DNA from: Bradyrhizobium yuanmingense | GTDB lineage: Bacteria; Pseudomonadota; Alphaproteobacteria; Rhizobiales; Xanthobacteraceae | Reading direction: 5' to 3' | DNA length: 64,000 nucleotides | NCBI RefSeq assembly: GCF_029167105.1 | Contig: NZ_JARFML010000043.1 | Coordinates: forward strand, 1-64,000 | In this document: piece by piece, positions 1-8,320 of the stretch | Layout: each line of letters starts with the position of its first letter | Numbering within the stretch: position 1 is the first letter of the stretch | Notes under the pieces: generated by a model | Databases searched by the model: none | Seen by the model: the letters and a program-made list of their open reading frames with translations, nothing else | Told to the model about the DNA's origin: nothing | Position numbers and translations under genes: made by a program

Positions 1-207
1 GGTGGGCACAGGTCAGCTCGCCGCCTTTGCCGGCTTTTGCGTATCCGTAATAGGAGGCAAGTCCGCTTTCAGCATTTGCAATGGACGTGAAAGCGAGACT
101 TGAAGTCGCAAGGCAAAGCCATAGCATCGGCTGCGCGCGCACGGCACTGCTCCCCGTTGGCCCTTGCCCGGCGCTGCAAACGTCGCTTTGTTCTCGGGTT
201 CCTGAAA

Positions 208-232
208 CCCTGCCGGGAAATGCCCGGCAGGG
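208..232 (-). terminator. Hairpin terminator after the CmcJ-like gene
   Basis: A perfect 10-bp inverted repeat, CCCTGCCGGG (208-217) and its complement (223-232), surrounds a 5-base loop. It lies 14 bases beyond the stop of the minus-strand gene at 246. Only a short T stretch follows on the minus strand, so this is an imperfect Rho-independent terminator. Nothing else recognisable lies in 1-245. Confidence 0.6.
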
Positions 233-245
233 CCATCACACTTTG

Positions 246-1091
246 TTACTGCCGCTGGAACACCAGCGAGCGGACCTCGATGCTCTCGCGGGGAGCGGCA
301 TCGGCCGGCGTGGTCGGATCGACGAATGCGGTATGCGGACCGAAACGGGTCCGGCCGTCGGTTGCGGAATCGTAGCACTTCAGCAGCAGCGCCTCGTCCG
401 GCGTCATCTCGGGGAAATAGAACCAGCGGTGGTTCGGATTGTATTTCACCGAATAGGTCTCGCCGCGGCGGTTGGGATAGATCAGGTCGGAAGCGACGAG
501 GTCTTCCGGCTTGACCGTGGTGCCGTCGGCCATGGCGAGCGGTGAATCCCGCAAGGGGCCGCGGATCGGCCGCCACAGATTGATCACCTGCACGCGCCCC
601 TTCAGCAGCTCTTCGGCTTCATCAGGCAGATGCTCGCGGACGCGGTTGGCGCCGGACGTGATGGTCTGGTCGACATGGACGCGCGTGGCCGGCTGACGCG
701 GGCCGCCGTCGCGGATATCAGGCGCGCCCTCGACACGCTTGCGCACAGTGTGGTCGAAGATGACGACACGGTCGGCCTTCAGCGTCGCGCGCAGAAAGGC
801 CTCCACGGCGGGATAATAGACCGCCCTCACCTCGTCCTCGTTGTAGAAATCCTTCACCTGCGTCGGGTGACGCACCAGCGCAAAGCCCTCTCGATCCAGC
901 GAGAAGTTCTGCGCGATCAGCCGCGCATCGAAGATCGGCACCTTGTGCGGCTCCGGCAGCGAAGTGCTCTTGGGCTCACCCGGCGGCGGATCGAACGCGT
1001 AGGTACGCGGCTTGCCGTCGATCGGTGCGAGATAGTTGAGTTCGGCAGTGACGAAGGGAAGCGATTCGATTTTTGTTTCTTGCAGGCCCAT
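246..1091 (-). CDS. CmcJ/NvfI-family oxidoreductase
   Basis: The 281-residue product resembles the CmcJ/NvfI family, distantly related to fungal asaB-type and cephamycin CmcJ proteins, which are putative oxidoreductases or hydroxylases. The family-like core is a central RxHVDQT segment (here TRVHVDQT) followed by INLWRPIRGPL and DSPLAMAD blocks and a C-terminal YNPNHRWFYFPEMTPDEALLLKCYDS stretch split over two conserved pieces. The His and Asp of HVDQT could bind metal, but this is inference. I chose the ATG at 1091 because GGGAGA lies 7 bases upstream; an in-frame extension to 1163 has no such site and an unlikely composition. The substrate cannot be told from the sequence. The gene stands alone and is followed by a hairpin. 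Confidence 0.8.
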   Translation of the reverse strand: MGLQETKIESLPFVTAELNYLAPIDGKPRTYAFDPPPGEPKSTSLPEPHKVPIFDARLIAQNFSLDREGFALVRHPTQVKDFYNEDEVRAVYYPAVEAFLRATLKADRVVIFDHTVRKRVEGAPDIRDGGPRQPATRVHVDQTITSGANRVREHLPDEAEELLKGRVQVINLWRPIRGPLRDSPLAMADGTTVKPEDLVASDLIYPNRRGETYSVKYNPNHRWFYFPEMTPDEALLLKCYDSATDGRTRFGPHTAFVDPTTPADAAPRESIEVRSLVFQRQ

Positions 1092-1274
1092 GGCCGGTCT
1101 CCCGATGTGGTCGTCGGATTGATCTTTGCGGGAGTGCGCCGCGCCGCAAGAGCTGCGGTGCAAATAGCAATGAGGGTTTTGTCGGCAGCGCTATGTGCAG
1201 GAGGATCGTTTCGAGGAACGCGATCGAGTTGGAAGTTGTCTTCCCGCTTCACGGATGCTTGAGCGCCTGAGAGG

Positions 1275-1410
1275 TCTCGTGCCCCGGACGCGCACATCAC
1301 GAAGTGGTGCGCTGCTGAGCCGGACCCATCTAACCGGACGCGATCTGTGCGCCATGGATCCCGGCTCTGCGCAGCAGCGTTTCACGCTGCAGCGCGTCCG
1401 GGACACGAGA
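1275..1410. repeat. Dispersed palindromic repeat, about 136 bp
   Basis: The element is bounded by an 18-base inverted repeat: TCTCGTGCCCCGGACGCG at 1275-1292 pairs with 1393-1410 at 17 of 18 positions. Its interior holds further self-complementary GC-rich blocks. This type of element is common between genes in Bradyrhizobium genomes (family knowledge; copy number not tested). It fills most of the gene-free stretch 1092-1566. Confidence 0.6.
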
Positions 1411-1423
1411 GTGTGCGTAGAGG

Positions 1424-1516
1424 CTACAACCCCGCCTTCGCGATCACGTCCGTGAACGAGCGATCGACGATCTCCGCGGCGGCCAGCTTCTGCTCAACCC
1501 GATCCTGCTCATGCAT
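1424..1516 (-). pseudogene. Possible C-terminal remnant of an ABC substrate-binding protein
   Basis: A 30-codon frame ends with a TAG at 1424-1426 and encodes a tail with EIVDRSFTDVIAKAGL. This looks like the extreme C terminus of periplasmic NMT1/SsuA-type binding proteins, but nothing upstream in this frame continues such a protein. It lies beside a dispersed repeat and a perfect hairpin, so it may be debris left by a rearrangement. The similarity is judged by eye and is weak. Confidence 0.25.
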
Positions 1517-1531
1517 GTTGCATGCATGAGC
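1507..1531. repeat. Perfect 25-nt hairpin
   Basis: GCTCATGCATG (1507-1517), loop TTG, then the exact complement (1521-1531). It lies 36 bases downstream of the stop of the Tyr/Gly-rich gene on the minus strand and may end its transcript, although no T run follows. An operator is an alternative. Confidence 0.45.
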
Positions 1532-1566
1532 CTGATCGTGTGGCTGTCATTCTAGCCGCGCGGTGC

Positions 1567-2022
1567 TCACCAATAGGCGCGGTAGTAGGGGCGGGGATAA
1601 ACACCGAACGGGCGGTGATAAACCCGGTACGGCCGGTAATAGCCATAGCTGTAATACGGACGGTACGGCCGATAATAGCGCGGATAGACCGGTGCGTAGC
1701 CGTAGCCGCCGTAATAGGCGGGGGCATAACCATAACCGTAGCCCGGATATCCGTAGCCGTAGCCACCGTAATAGGGTCTGCCATAGTAACCGTAAGGCGC
1801 GCTGCTGGCGATGGCGCCGCCGATGATCGCGCCGGCTGCGAGACCACCGAGGGCAAAGCCCCAACCGCCGCCGCGCCAATGCACCGGTGTGACATTATCA
1901 CCGGCCGCGGCCTTCATCGTCGCAACATTGGTCGGCATCGGGGCCGCTGCGGCCTGCCCGATCTGGGCCACCATGACCACGCCGGCCAATGAACAGGCAA
2001 TCGCCGTCTTCCAGATCCTCAT
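1567..2022 (-). CDS. Exported Tyr/Gly-rich repeat protein
   Basis: The product has 151 residues. The N terminus (MRIWKTAIACSLAGVVMVAQ...AAAAP) is a Sec signal peptide with cleavage likely near residue 28. A central Gly/Ala segment (GFALGGLAAGAIIGGAIASS) could span or insert into a membrane, as in glycine-zipper proteins. The last 80 residues are almost all Tyr, Gly, Pro and Arg in YGYGYPGYGYGY- and YRPYRPYYSYG-like repeats. Such proteins are common in Bradyrhizobium and unassigned; a cell-surface or periplasmic role is inference. The start at 2022 is supported by GGGAG/AGGA upstream and the signal peptide; a longer in-frame extension to 2274 lacks both. No function is assigned. Confidence 0.75.
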   Translation of the reverse strand: MRIWKTAIACSLAGVVMVAQIGQAAAAPMPTNVATMKAAAGDNVTPVHWRGGGWGFALGGLAAGAIIGGAIASSAPYGYYGRPYYGGYGYGYPGYGYGYAPAYYGGYGYAPVYPRYYRPYRPYYSYGYYRPYRVYHRPFGVYPRPYYRAYW

Positions 2023-2359
2023 CGTCCTACTCCCTGTCTGACCTTTCGCTTGGAAAAAGGATCGCAGCGTCATGATCGGACATCCTTGCGCCAAGTCAAA
2101 GCATTGAATTTCAAAGCCTGGAGTTTGCGTGCACCGCACAAGACGCTTGCCTCCGTTCTGATCAACCGGTGCCCGGACGTCGCCGCCTGTGACAGCCGCG
2201 CGACGGTGGCTGAGGCCGATCACCCGGCAAGGCATTAAGCTTCCCGTGCATTCGCAACCAACAACCACCTTCACGCTTTACTATTCGTGCCATTACTATC
2301 GGTTCCAATGTGCGCGGCCGGGAGGCTTCTCGCGAGCGCCAGAGTTGTGGGAGGATCAC
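2023..2359. other. Divergent intergenic region between Tyr/Gly-rich gene and glgC
   Basis: These 337 bases separate the divergent starts at 2022 (minus) and 2360 (plus) and must hold both promoters. I see no convincing -35/-10 pair, operator or small gene. GGGAGGA just before 2360 is the glgC ribosome site. Confidence 0.5.
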
Positions 2360-3622
2360 ATGAGCGCCGCGAGACCCGAGCCGCTTGCCCGTCAGGCGCT
2401 GGCGTTTGTCCTGGCCGGAGGACGCGGCAGCCGCCTGCTGGAGCTGACCGACCGCCGCGCCAAGCCGGCGGTCTATTTCGGCGGAAAGTCCCGCATCATC
2501 GATTTCGCGCTGTCGAACGCGGTGAACTCCGGCATCCGCCGTATCGCGGTGGCGACCCAATACAAGGCGCACAGCCTGATCCGGCACCTTCAGATGGGCT
2601 GGAACTTCTTCCGCCCCGAACGCAACGAGAGTTTTGACATCCTCCCCGCCAGCCAGCGCGTCTCCGAGAGCATGTGGTATGTCGGCACGGCGGACGCGGT
2701 GTACCAGAACATCGACATCATCGAATCCCACGCCTGCCGCTTCATCGTCGTGCTGGCCGGAGACCACATCTACAAAATGGACTACGAGGTGATGCTGCGC
2801 CAGCACGTCGAGAGCGGCGCCGACGTCACCGTCGGCTGCCTCGAAATGCCGCGGACCGAATCTTCCGGTTTCGGCATCATGCATATCGACGAGAACGGCT
2901 GGATCCAGGAGTTCCTGGAAAAGCCGAAGGATCCGCCGCCGATGCCGGGCAAGCCGGACGTCTCGCTCGCCAGCATGGGCATCTACGTGTTCGACGCGAA
3001 ATTCCTGTTCGATCAGCTCAAGCGCGATGCCGAGGACCCGAACTCGAACCACGATTTCGGCAAGGACATCATTCCCTACCTGGTCAAGAACGGCCGCGCG
3101 ATGGCGCACCAATATTCGACCTCCTGCGTCCGCTCCGGCAGTGACACCCCGGCCTATTGGCGCGACGTCGGCACGGTCGACGCCTATTGGGCCGCCAATA
3201 TCGACCTCACCGACGTGGTGCCCGAGCTCGACCTGTTCGACCGCGCCTGGCCGATCTGGTCCTATGCCGAGATCACGCCGCCGGCGAAATTCGTCCATGA
3301 CGAGGAGAGCCGGCGCGGTCAGGCGGTGAGTTCGCTGGTCTCCGGCGGCTGCATCATCTCCGGCGCCTCGCTGCGCCGCTCCCTGCTGTTCACCGGCGTG
3401 CGCATCAACTCCTACGCCAATGTCGAGAATGCGGTGATCATGCCTTACGTGAATGTCGGCCGCGGCGCCCGCTTGAGGAACGTCGTGATCGACCGCGGCG
3501 TCGAGATCCCGGAAGGGCTCGTCGTCGGCGAGGATCCCGAGTTCGACGGAAAGCGCTTCCGCACCACCGAGCAGGGCATCTCGCTGATCACCCAGCCGAT
3601 GATCGACAGGCTCAATACATGA
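2360..3622 (+). CDS. glgC: Glucose-1-phosphate adenylyltransferase (ADP-glucose pyrophosphorylase)
   Basis: It makes ADP-glucose from glucose-1-phosphate and ATP, the committed step of bacterial glycogen synthesis, in the cytoplasm. The 420-residue length is normal. The N-terminal nucleotidyltransferase motif LAGGRGSRLLELTDRRAKPAV is split here by its activator-site region GGKSRIIDF (residues about 40-48). The sugar-phosphate-binding FLEKP and VLAGDHIYKMDY blocks are present, as is the C-terminal left-handed beta-helix with its hexapeptide-like turns (SGASLRRSLLFTGVRINSYANVENAVI region). The start at 2360 follows GGGAGGATC. The stop overlaps the glgA start by four bases (ATGA), so the two are translationally coupled. 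Confidence 0.97.
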   Translation: MSAARPEPLARQALAFVLAGGRGSRLLELTDRRAKPAVYFGGKSRIIDFALSNAVNSGIRRIAVATQYKAHSLIRHLQMGWNFFRPERNESFDILPASQRVSESMWYVGTADAVYQNIDIIESHACRFIVVLAGDHIYKMDYEVMLRQHVESGADVTVGCLEMPRTESSGFGIMHIDENGWIQEFLEKPKDPPPMPGKPDVSLASMGIYVFDAKFLFDQLKRDAEDPNSNHDFGKDIIPYLVKNGRAMAHQYSTSCVRSGSDTPAYWRDVGTVDAYWAANIDLTDVVPELDLFDRAWPIWSYAEITPPAKFVHDEESRRGQAVSSLVSGGCIISGASLRRSLLFTGVRINSYANVENAVIMPYVNVGRGARLRNVVIDRGVEIPEGLVVGEDPEFDGKRFRTTEQGISLITQPMIDRLNT

Positions 3623-5073
3623 CGCCTGTTCGCGTCCTCGCGGTCGCCTCTGAAGTCTATCCCCTCGTCAAGACCGGCGGCCTCGCGGATGTCGCGGGCG
3701 CGCTGCCGGTTGCGCTGAAGGCGCATGGCGTCGAGATGCGCACCTTGCTGCCGGGCTATCCCGACGTGATGCGCCTTTTGTCCGGCACAGAGGAACTGCG
3801 GCGCTGGCCGGATTATTTCGGCGGGCCCGGCCGGCTGCTGGCGAGCTCGCATGCCGGGCTCGATCTGTTCGTGCTGGACGTGCCGCATCTCTATGCGCGG
3901 CCGGGCAACCCCTATGTCACCACTGATGGCGTCGACTGGGCGGACAACGGCGCGCGCTTCGCCGCGCTGTCGCGCGTGGCGGCCGATATCGGCCACGGCC
4001 TCGTTCCGGCCTTCGTGCCCGATGTCGTGCATGCTCACGACTGGCAGGCGGGGCTCGCGCCCGCCTATCTGCACTACGACAATCGTCCGCGGCCCGGCAC
4101 CGTCATGACCATTCACAACATGGCCTATCAGGGCAAGTTCGCCCCTGAGCTGGTCGGATCGATCGGCCTGCCCTGGTACGCCTTCAACATCAACGAACTG
4201 GAATATTTCGGCGGCATCAGCTTCTTGAAGGCCGGCTTGCGCCTTGCCGATCGCATCACCACGGTATCACCGACCTACGCGAAGGAAATCCAAAGCGACG
4301 AAGGCGGCATGGGGCTCGGCGGCCTGCTTCGTGAACGATCGAGCGTGCTGAGCGGCATCCTCAACGGCATCGACACCAAGGTCTGGAATCCGCAAACCGA
4401 TCCCCACATCGCCTACCGCTTCGGCGCGGAAGACCTGACATTCCGGGCCGCGAACAAGGCGGTGCTGCAGCAGCAGTTCAACCTCGATTCCTCGGACGAA
4501 GCGCCGCTGCTCGGCGTCATCAGCCGGCTGTCGTGGCAGAAGGGGCTCGATCTCCTGATGGAGGCCATCCCGACCATCCTGCGCGAAGGCATGCAGCTCG
4601 CGCTGCTCGGCAGCGGCGACCGCGATTTGCAGGATCGCTATCAGGCCGCGGCCCGCGCCAATCCGGGCCGGATCGGCGTCGTGATCGGCTATGACGAAAT
4701 CCTGGCGCATCTGATCCAGGCCGGCTCGGACGCGCTGATCGTGCCGTCGCGCTTCGAGCCGTGCGGCCTGACCCAGCTCTGCGCGCTGCGCTATGGCGCC
4801 GTGCCGATCGTCTCGCGCGTCGGCGGCCTCGAAGACACCATCGTCGATATCGGCGAGGCCGACGCGTCCGGCCACGATGCCACCGGCTTCAAATTCGCCC
4901 CCGTGACGGCGGATGCCCTCGCCGGCACGCTGCGCAAGGCCAACACCGCCTTCCACGACAAGCTGACCTGGCGCCGCCTGCAACGCAGCGGCCTTGCGAC
5001 CGACGTCTCCTGGCGCAACCGCGCTGGCGACTATGCCGCGCTGTACCGCGATCTCATGGCGGCCCGCGCGTGA
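3619..5073 (+). CDS. glgA: Glycogen synthase (ADP-glucose dependent, GT5)
   Basis: It transfers glucose from ADP-glucose to the growing alpha-1,4-glucan. The 484-residue length is typical of bacterial GT5 enzymes. The ADP-glucose-binding KTGGL motif lies at residues 18-22, the acceptor-side HDWQAGL at about 141-147, and the C-terminal GT-B donor motif PSRFEPCGLTQ at 376-386 includes the conserved Glu. Its start overlaps the glgC stop (ATGA), forming an operon. Unlike many rhizobial glycogen clusters, no glgB, glgX or pgm is visible here. A SemiSWEET gene follows 32 bases downstream. Confidence 0.97.
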   Translation: MTPVRVLAVASEVYPLVKTGGLADVAGALPVALKAHGVEMRTLLPGYPDVMRLLSGTEELRRWPDYFGGPGRLLASSHAGLDLFVLDVPHLYARPGNPYVTTDGVDWADNGARFAALSRVAADIGHGLVPAFVPDVVHAHDWQAGLAPAYLHYDNRPRPGTVMTIHNMAYQGKFAPELVGSIGLPWYAFNINELEYFGGISFLKAGLRLADRITTVSPTYAKEIQSDEGGMGLGGLLRERSSVLSGILNGIDTKVWNPQTDPHIAYRFGAEDLTFRAANKAVLQQQFNLDSSDEAPLLGVISRLSWQKGLDLLMEAIPTILREGMQLALLGSGDRDLQDRYQAAARANPGRIGVVIGYDEILAHLIQAGSDALIVPSRFEPCGLTQLCALRYGAVPIVSRVGGLEDTIVDIGEADASGHDATGFKFAPVTADALAGTLRKANTAFHDKLTWRRLQRSGLATDVSWRNRAGDYAALYRDLMAARA

Positions 5074-5105
5074 GGCAGAGCCGAATCCATGCTATAGAGC
5101 CGAAC

Positions 5106-5366
5106 ATGGACCCCTTCGCGATCAAGCTGCTCGGCTTTGCCGCCGCTACCTGCACCACCGTCGCCTACGCGCCGCAGTTCATCAAGGTCTGGAAGACCCG
5201 CTCGGCGCGCGACATTTCTCTCGGCATGTTCCTGGTCATGATGCTGGGCCTCACGCTCTGGCTCATCTACGGCCTGCTTTCAGGCGATGCCCCCCTGGTC
5301 GCGGCGAACGCCGTCACCATGGTTCTCGCCGGCGGCATTCTGGTGATGAAGCTGAGATATGGGTGA
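5106..5366 (+). CDS. SemiSWEET-type sugar transporter
   Basis: The 86-residue protein has three predicted membrane helices and the PQ-loop of the SemiSWEET/MtN3 family (TTVAYAPQFIKVWKTRSARD, with the Pro-Gln hinge in YAPQ). Family members dimerise to form a six-helix uniporter for glucose or sucrose. The size matches bacterial SemiSWEETs (about 85-100 residues). The ATG at 5106 was chosen because the family starts right before the first helix; the reading frame is open upstream only inside glgA. It lies 32 bases after glgA on the same strand and probably belongs to the glycogen operon, which suggests a link between sugar movement and storage. The substrate is not known. Confidence 0.88.
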   Translation: MDPFAIKLLGFAAATCTTVAYAPQFIKVWKTRSARDISLGMFLVMMLGLTLWLIYGLLSGDAPLVAANAVTMVLAGGILVMKLRYG

Positions 5367-5369
5367 GGC

Positions 5370-5412
5370 TTTCTTCGCCTCTCCCCGCTTGCGGGCGAGG
5401 GAGAAGAGATCA
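5370..5412. repeat. Short GC-rich inverted repeat between convergent genes
   Basis: The stretch with CTCTCCCCGC-TTGC-GGGCGAGGGAG is an imperfect hairpin between the convergent SemiSWEET and dioxygenase genes. It resembles a short element widely scattered in Bradyrhizobium, and may end transcription from both sides. Confidence 0.5.
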
Positions 5413-6207
5413 TTACCCAAACACATACGAGGCCATCGCCACATGCGCGACCTCGTCGACGAAGACGCGGCGGCCGACGTCGTTTGCGGCAGCACCGGCT
5501 GCCACCATCAGCGGCAGCAGATGATCCTCGCGCGGATGTGCAAGGCGTGCGCTCGGCGCGTTCTCCCAGTCGACCAGCATGGCATTGCGGCGCGCCGCAT
5601 CGGGGTTGCTGATCGCCTCGTTCAGATAGGCCTCGAAATCATACGAGACGGGCTTGGACTCCGGACGGTTGAAGCCGCGCATGTTGTGATAGGTCAGGCC
5701 GCTGCCGACGATCAGGATGCCTTCGTCGCGCAACGATGCGATCGCCTGCCCCACCTTGACGTGCTCGGCCGCGTCATAGCTGGACTTCAGCGACAGCAGC
5801 ACGATCGGCATATCGGCATTCGGATACATCAGCCCGAGCGGAACGAACGTGCCGTGGTCGAAACCCTGGTCGGGATCTTCGCGGCAATCGAGGCCGGCAT
5901 GCGTGATCAGTGCCTTCACCTGCGCGGCAAGCTCGGGCTTGCCCGGCGCCGGATATTTGAGGTGGTAGGTATGCTCGGGGAAACCGTAATAGTCGTAGAC
6001 CATCGGCGGACGCGGCGAGGTCGAGACCGTGAAGGCGTCGGCTTCCCAATGCCCGGTGATGACCAGCACCGCCTTCGGCCTCTCGGGCAGAAGCTGCGGC
6101 AAGTTCGCGAACGCCTCGGCGGTCTTGGCATATTGCACCCGCCTGTCCTCCATGAAGGGCCAGGGGCCGCCGCCATGCGACAGGAACAGGGTCGGAAATC
6201 GCGTCAT
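5413..6207 (-). CDS. LigB/DODA-type extradiol ring-cleavage dioxygenase
   Basis: The 264-residue protein belongs to the class III extradiol (LigB, YgiD/4,5-DOPA dioxygenase) family. The N terminus FPTLFLSHGGGPWPFMED carries the first iron-ligand His. VLVITGHWEAD holds the second (His within GHWE), and the HGTFVPL block and GSGLTYHNMRGF near residue 170 are typical of YgiD-like proteins. Members open catechol-type rings or related phenolics using non-haem iron; the physiological substrate is unknown. The ATG at 6207 starts right at the family N terminus. It is a single gene. Confidence 0.88.
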   Translation of the reverse strand: MTRFPTLFLSHGGGPWPFMEDRRVQYAKTAEAFANLPQLLPERPKAVLVITGHWEADAFTVSTSPRPPMVYDYYGFPEHTYHLKYPAPGKPELAAQVKALITHAGLDCREDPDQGFDHGTFVPLGLMYPNADMPIVLLSLKSSYDAAEHVKVGQAIASLRDEGILIVGSGLTYHNMRGFNRPESKPVSYDFEAYLNEAISNPDAARRNAMLVDWENAPSARLAHPREDHLLPLMVAAGAAANDVGRRVFVDEVAHVAMASYVFG

Positions 6208-6361
6208 CGGCTCGTCTCATGGACAACAGGCGCGTGCGAGCGGTCCGCACGATCGGCGATGAGCATAGGCAAAGCAGCATGGTTAGCAAGTCGTTAACGA
6301 TTTGCCGCCCAGAATCCCCGCTGGGCCGAAGCAGTCGGCCTGAAGACAAGTGAGACGTGCG

Positions 6362-6541
6362 ATGAGGAAGTTTGCGCTGGGGGACGTCGTCAACAGTGAC
6401 AAGGGCCGCCGCGGTGTCGTCCGCGCCGCCTTCAAGTCGCGGGATGGCCAGCAATTCTATGCCGTCGAGAAGGACGGCGCGATGGATTACCTGGAGGAAG
6501 ACCGGCTGAGCCTGGCGCCGCGCGTCGAACTCGCGGCTTAA
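6362..6541 (+). CDS. Small conserved hypothetical protein
   Basis: The product has 59 residues (MRKFALGDVVNSDKGRRGVV...). It begins like a short SH3-like beta-barrel (a GDVV start, then KGRRGVVRA and QFYAVEKDGAMDYLEEDRL), which recalls small proteins that bind nucleic acid or peptides. This is inference from pattern only. An in-frame GTG at 6350 would add four residues. No strong ribosome site favours either start. The function is unknown. Confidence 0.6.
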   Translation: MRKFALGDVVNSDKGRRGVVRAAFKSRDGQQFYAVEKDGAMDYLEEDRLSLAPRVELAA

Positions 6542-6548
6542 ATCCTGC

Positions 6549-8033
6549 TCATCTCCTGCCCTCATTTGCGAGCCGGTCGAGACGATCCGCGATTGGATCG
6601 TCGCCGCTCGCGATGCCATCGTTCGTGATCAGCAGCAGGCGATCGCCGCTAGCTGCGTCCCAGCGTGGCAGGTCGGGACCATGTAGGTCGGGACCATTGG
6701 GATCGCCACTTCGGGCGAAGTTTATCCAATAGGCGCGCATGCGGCCTGCGACCTCGCGGTCGCGCCGCGACAGGATGCCAGCACCGGGCACGCCTTCCGC
6801 ACCGAAGATGAACTGCAGCTCGCGCCCGTGGCCGACGTCCGGATTGGCGCGCCTGGCCTCCGGCACATAGGCGAAGCGGTAGCGAAAGGTCGGCGCGCCG
6901 CCTGCCGCGTGCAGACGTGCCAGCAGCCGCACCGGCTCGGAAAAGACCTTGTCGGTGTAAATTCTTGCCGCGAGATCCGAAGGTCTGGCGAGATCGGGAT
7001 AGAGCTTGCGCAACTCGCTGCCGCCCGCGCCCGGCAGCGCAAGCTCCTCCTTGATCGCGGTCTCGTTCTCCAGGCCGGTCTCGTCGTCGTTCGAGCCGAT
7101 GATCAAGGGAATGCGGCTTTGGCGTCCGGCCGCAAAGCCTGCGGCGAGGTCCTCGGTCGCGAGACGTCCATCCATCATCGGTGCAAAGCTGCGCGGCGAT
7201 TTCTCCAGCAATTGTTTCTCGGCGGCCAGCAGGCGCCGCGGCTCGACTGCGCGCAGATCCGTCTTCGGCGAAAGCGCGGCCACGAACTGTCGGCCGATGG
7301 CCTCAGCCTCTTCTGCCGAGCGCAGGCGCGCGCGGCCGGGCAGCGATTGCAGAATGGCCTTGTGGAAGAGATTGCGCGCTTGCGCGGACAGCATAAGCAG
7401 CGCGATCGATGTTGCGCCCGCGTCGCTGCCGAACAAAGTGACGTTATCAGGATCGCCGCCGAAGGCCGCGATGTTGTCGTGCACCCAGTGCAGCGCGGCG
7501 ACCTGGTCCATCAGGCCGAAATTTCCGGAGCCGGCGTCCGACAGCGCGGGATGCGTGAGCCAGCCGAGCGCGCCGAGGCGATAATTCACGGTAACCACGA
7601 TGAGGCCCGCCTGCGCCAGCTTGGCGCCATCGAACAGCGGATCGTTCGCGGTGCCCGAGACGAACGCGCCGCCATGGATGAACACCATCACCGGCAACGG
7701 GCCGTCGACCCCGAAGGGACGAAACACGTTCAGCGTCAGGCAATCCTCGCTCGCCGCCGGCAGCGCCGGCTGAAGGCACGGCGCACCGTAATCGTAGGCG
7801 GTGCGCATCTCCGAGCTTTCGGTCGTTGGCTGCGGCGGTTGCCAGCGCAGCGCGCCGAGCGGCGGCGCCGCGTAAGCCAGCCCCTTGAACGAGGCCACCT
7901 CGCCTTCCACGGCGCCGAGCATCTGCCCTTCACGCGTCAGCGCGAATGGAAACTGTCCGACCGGCTGAGCGGCGGCCGGGCCGGCGCCACACAGGGCTGC
8001 AATAGCCGCAACGAATGCAAGCAGGGCCCGCAT
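6549..8033 (-). CDS. Type-B carboxylesterase-like protein with Asp in place of the nucleophile Ser
   Basis: The 494-residue exported protein (signal peptide MRALLAFVAAIAALCGAGPAAAQ, split at residue about 22) has the carboxylesterase/lipase type-B fold. Family blocks are FKGLAYAAPPLGALRW, SEDCLTLNVFRP, oxyanion HGGAFVSG, and GNFGLMDQVAALHWVHDNIAAFGGDP. The nucleophile elbow, normally GESAG, reads G-S-D-A-G at residues 202-206, so the catalytic serine position is Asp204 (codon GAC at 7422-7424). The other members of the triad are kept: Glu318 (SNDDETG) and His402 (GHGRELQFIFG). It may be an inactive esterase or one with altered chemistry. The start at 8033 is set by the signal peptide. Confidence 0.85.
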   Translation of the reverse strand: MRALLAFVAAIAALCGAGPAAAQPVGQFPFALTREGQMLGAVEGEVASFKGLAYAAPPLGALRWQPPQPTTESSEMRTAYDYGAPCLQPALPAASEDCLTLNVFRPFGVDGPLPVMVFIHGGAFVSGTANDPLFDGAKLAQAGLIVVTVNYRLGALGWLTHPALSDAGSGNFGLMDQVAALHWVHDNIAAFGGDPDNVTLFGSDAGATSIALLMLSAQARNLFHKAILQSLPGRARLRSAEEAEAIGRQFVAALSPKTDLRAVEPRRLLAAEKQLLEKSPRSFAPMMDGRLATEDLAAGFAAGRQSRIPLIIGSNDDETGLENETAIKEELALPGAGGSELRKLYPDLARPSDLAARIYTDKVFSEPVRLLARLHAAGGAPTFRYRFAYVPEARRANPDVGHGRELQFIFGAEGVPGAGILSRRDREVAGRMRAYWINFARSGDPNGPDLHGPDLPRWDAASGDRLLLITNDGIASGDDPIADRLDRLANEGRR

Positions 8034-8110
8034 CTTCGCAACGATCTCGATGAAGGGTTTCGGCAGGTTATGTCTAGAGCCGTCGGCGAGGCAAGCCTTG
8101 CGCCTTGAGC

Positions 8111-8320
8111 CTAACCGCCTTTGCCGATCAGCTCCGCGAGCGCGTGGCGCGCGACGATGCCGAGCTCGCCAAGCGTGGAGTGGCCCGCCCGTGCCGCCTC
8201 GATCAGGCGCTCGGCAATGAACCTGCGGCTGTCGTGATCGCCGCCATGCGGCAATTGCCGGCACGTCTGCTCGAGAACGACGTCCATGTTCGCTCTGGTT
8301 CGCTCACTCAACTCTGTCAT
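8111..8320 (-). CDS. Small conserved hypothetical protein
   Basis: The 69-residue soluble protein has MTELSERTRANMDVVLEQ at its N terminus and an RRFIAERLIEAARAGH helix. It matches the pattern of small Bradyrhizobium proteins of unknown function. It is predicted to be largely helical, with no membrane segment. The ATG at 8320 was preferred over an extension to 8461 whose composition looks non-coding. The upstream ribosome site is weak. The gap 8321-8551 holds no gene. Confidence 0.55.
   Translation of the reverse strand: MTELSERTRANMDVVLEQTCRQLPHGGDHDSRRFIAERLIEAARAGHSTLGELGIVARHALAELIGKGG

Noticed and set aside
13..576. A 187-codon minus-strand frame at the left edge
   Set aside because: Mostly a shadow of the CmcJ-like gene; the C-terminal part in 13-245 shows no family features.
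5413..6207. Dioxygenase as a peptidase or MEMO1-like protein
   Set aside because: The SHGGGPWPF, GHWE and YHNMRGF motifs fit YgiD/DODA better than MEMO.
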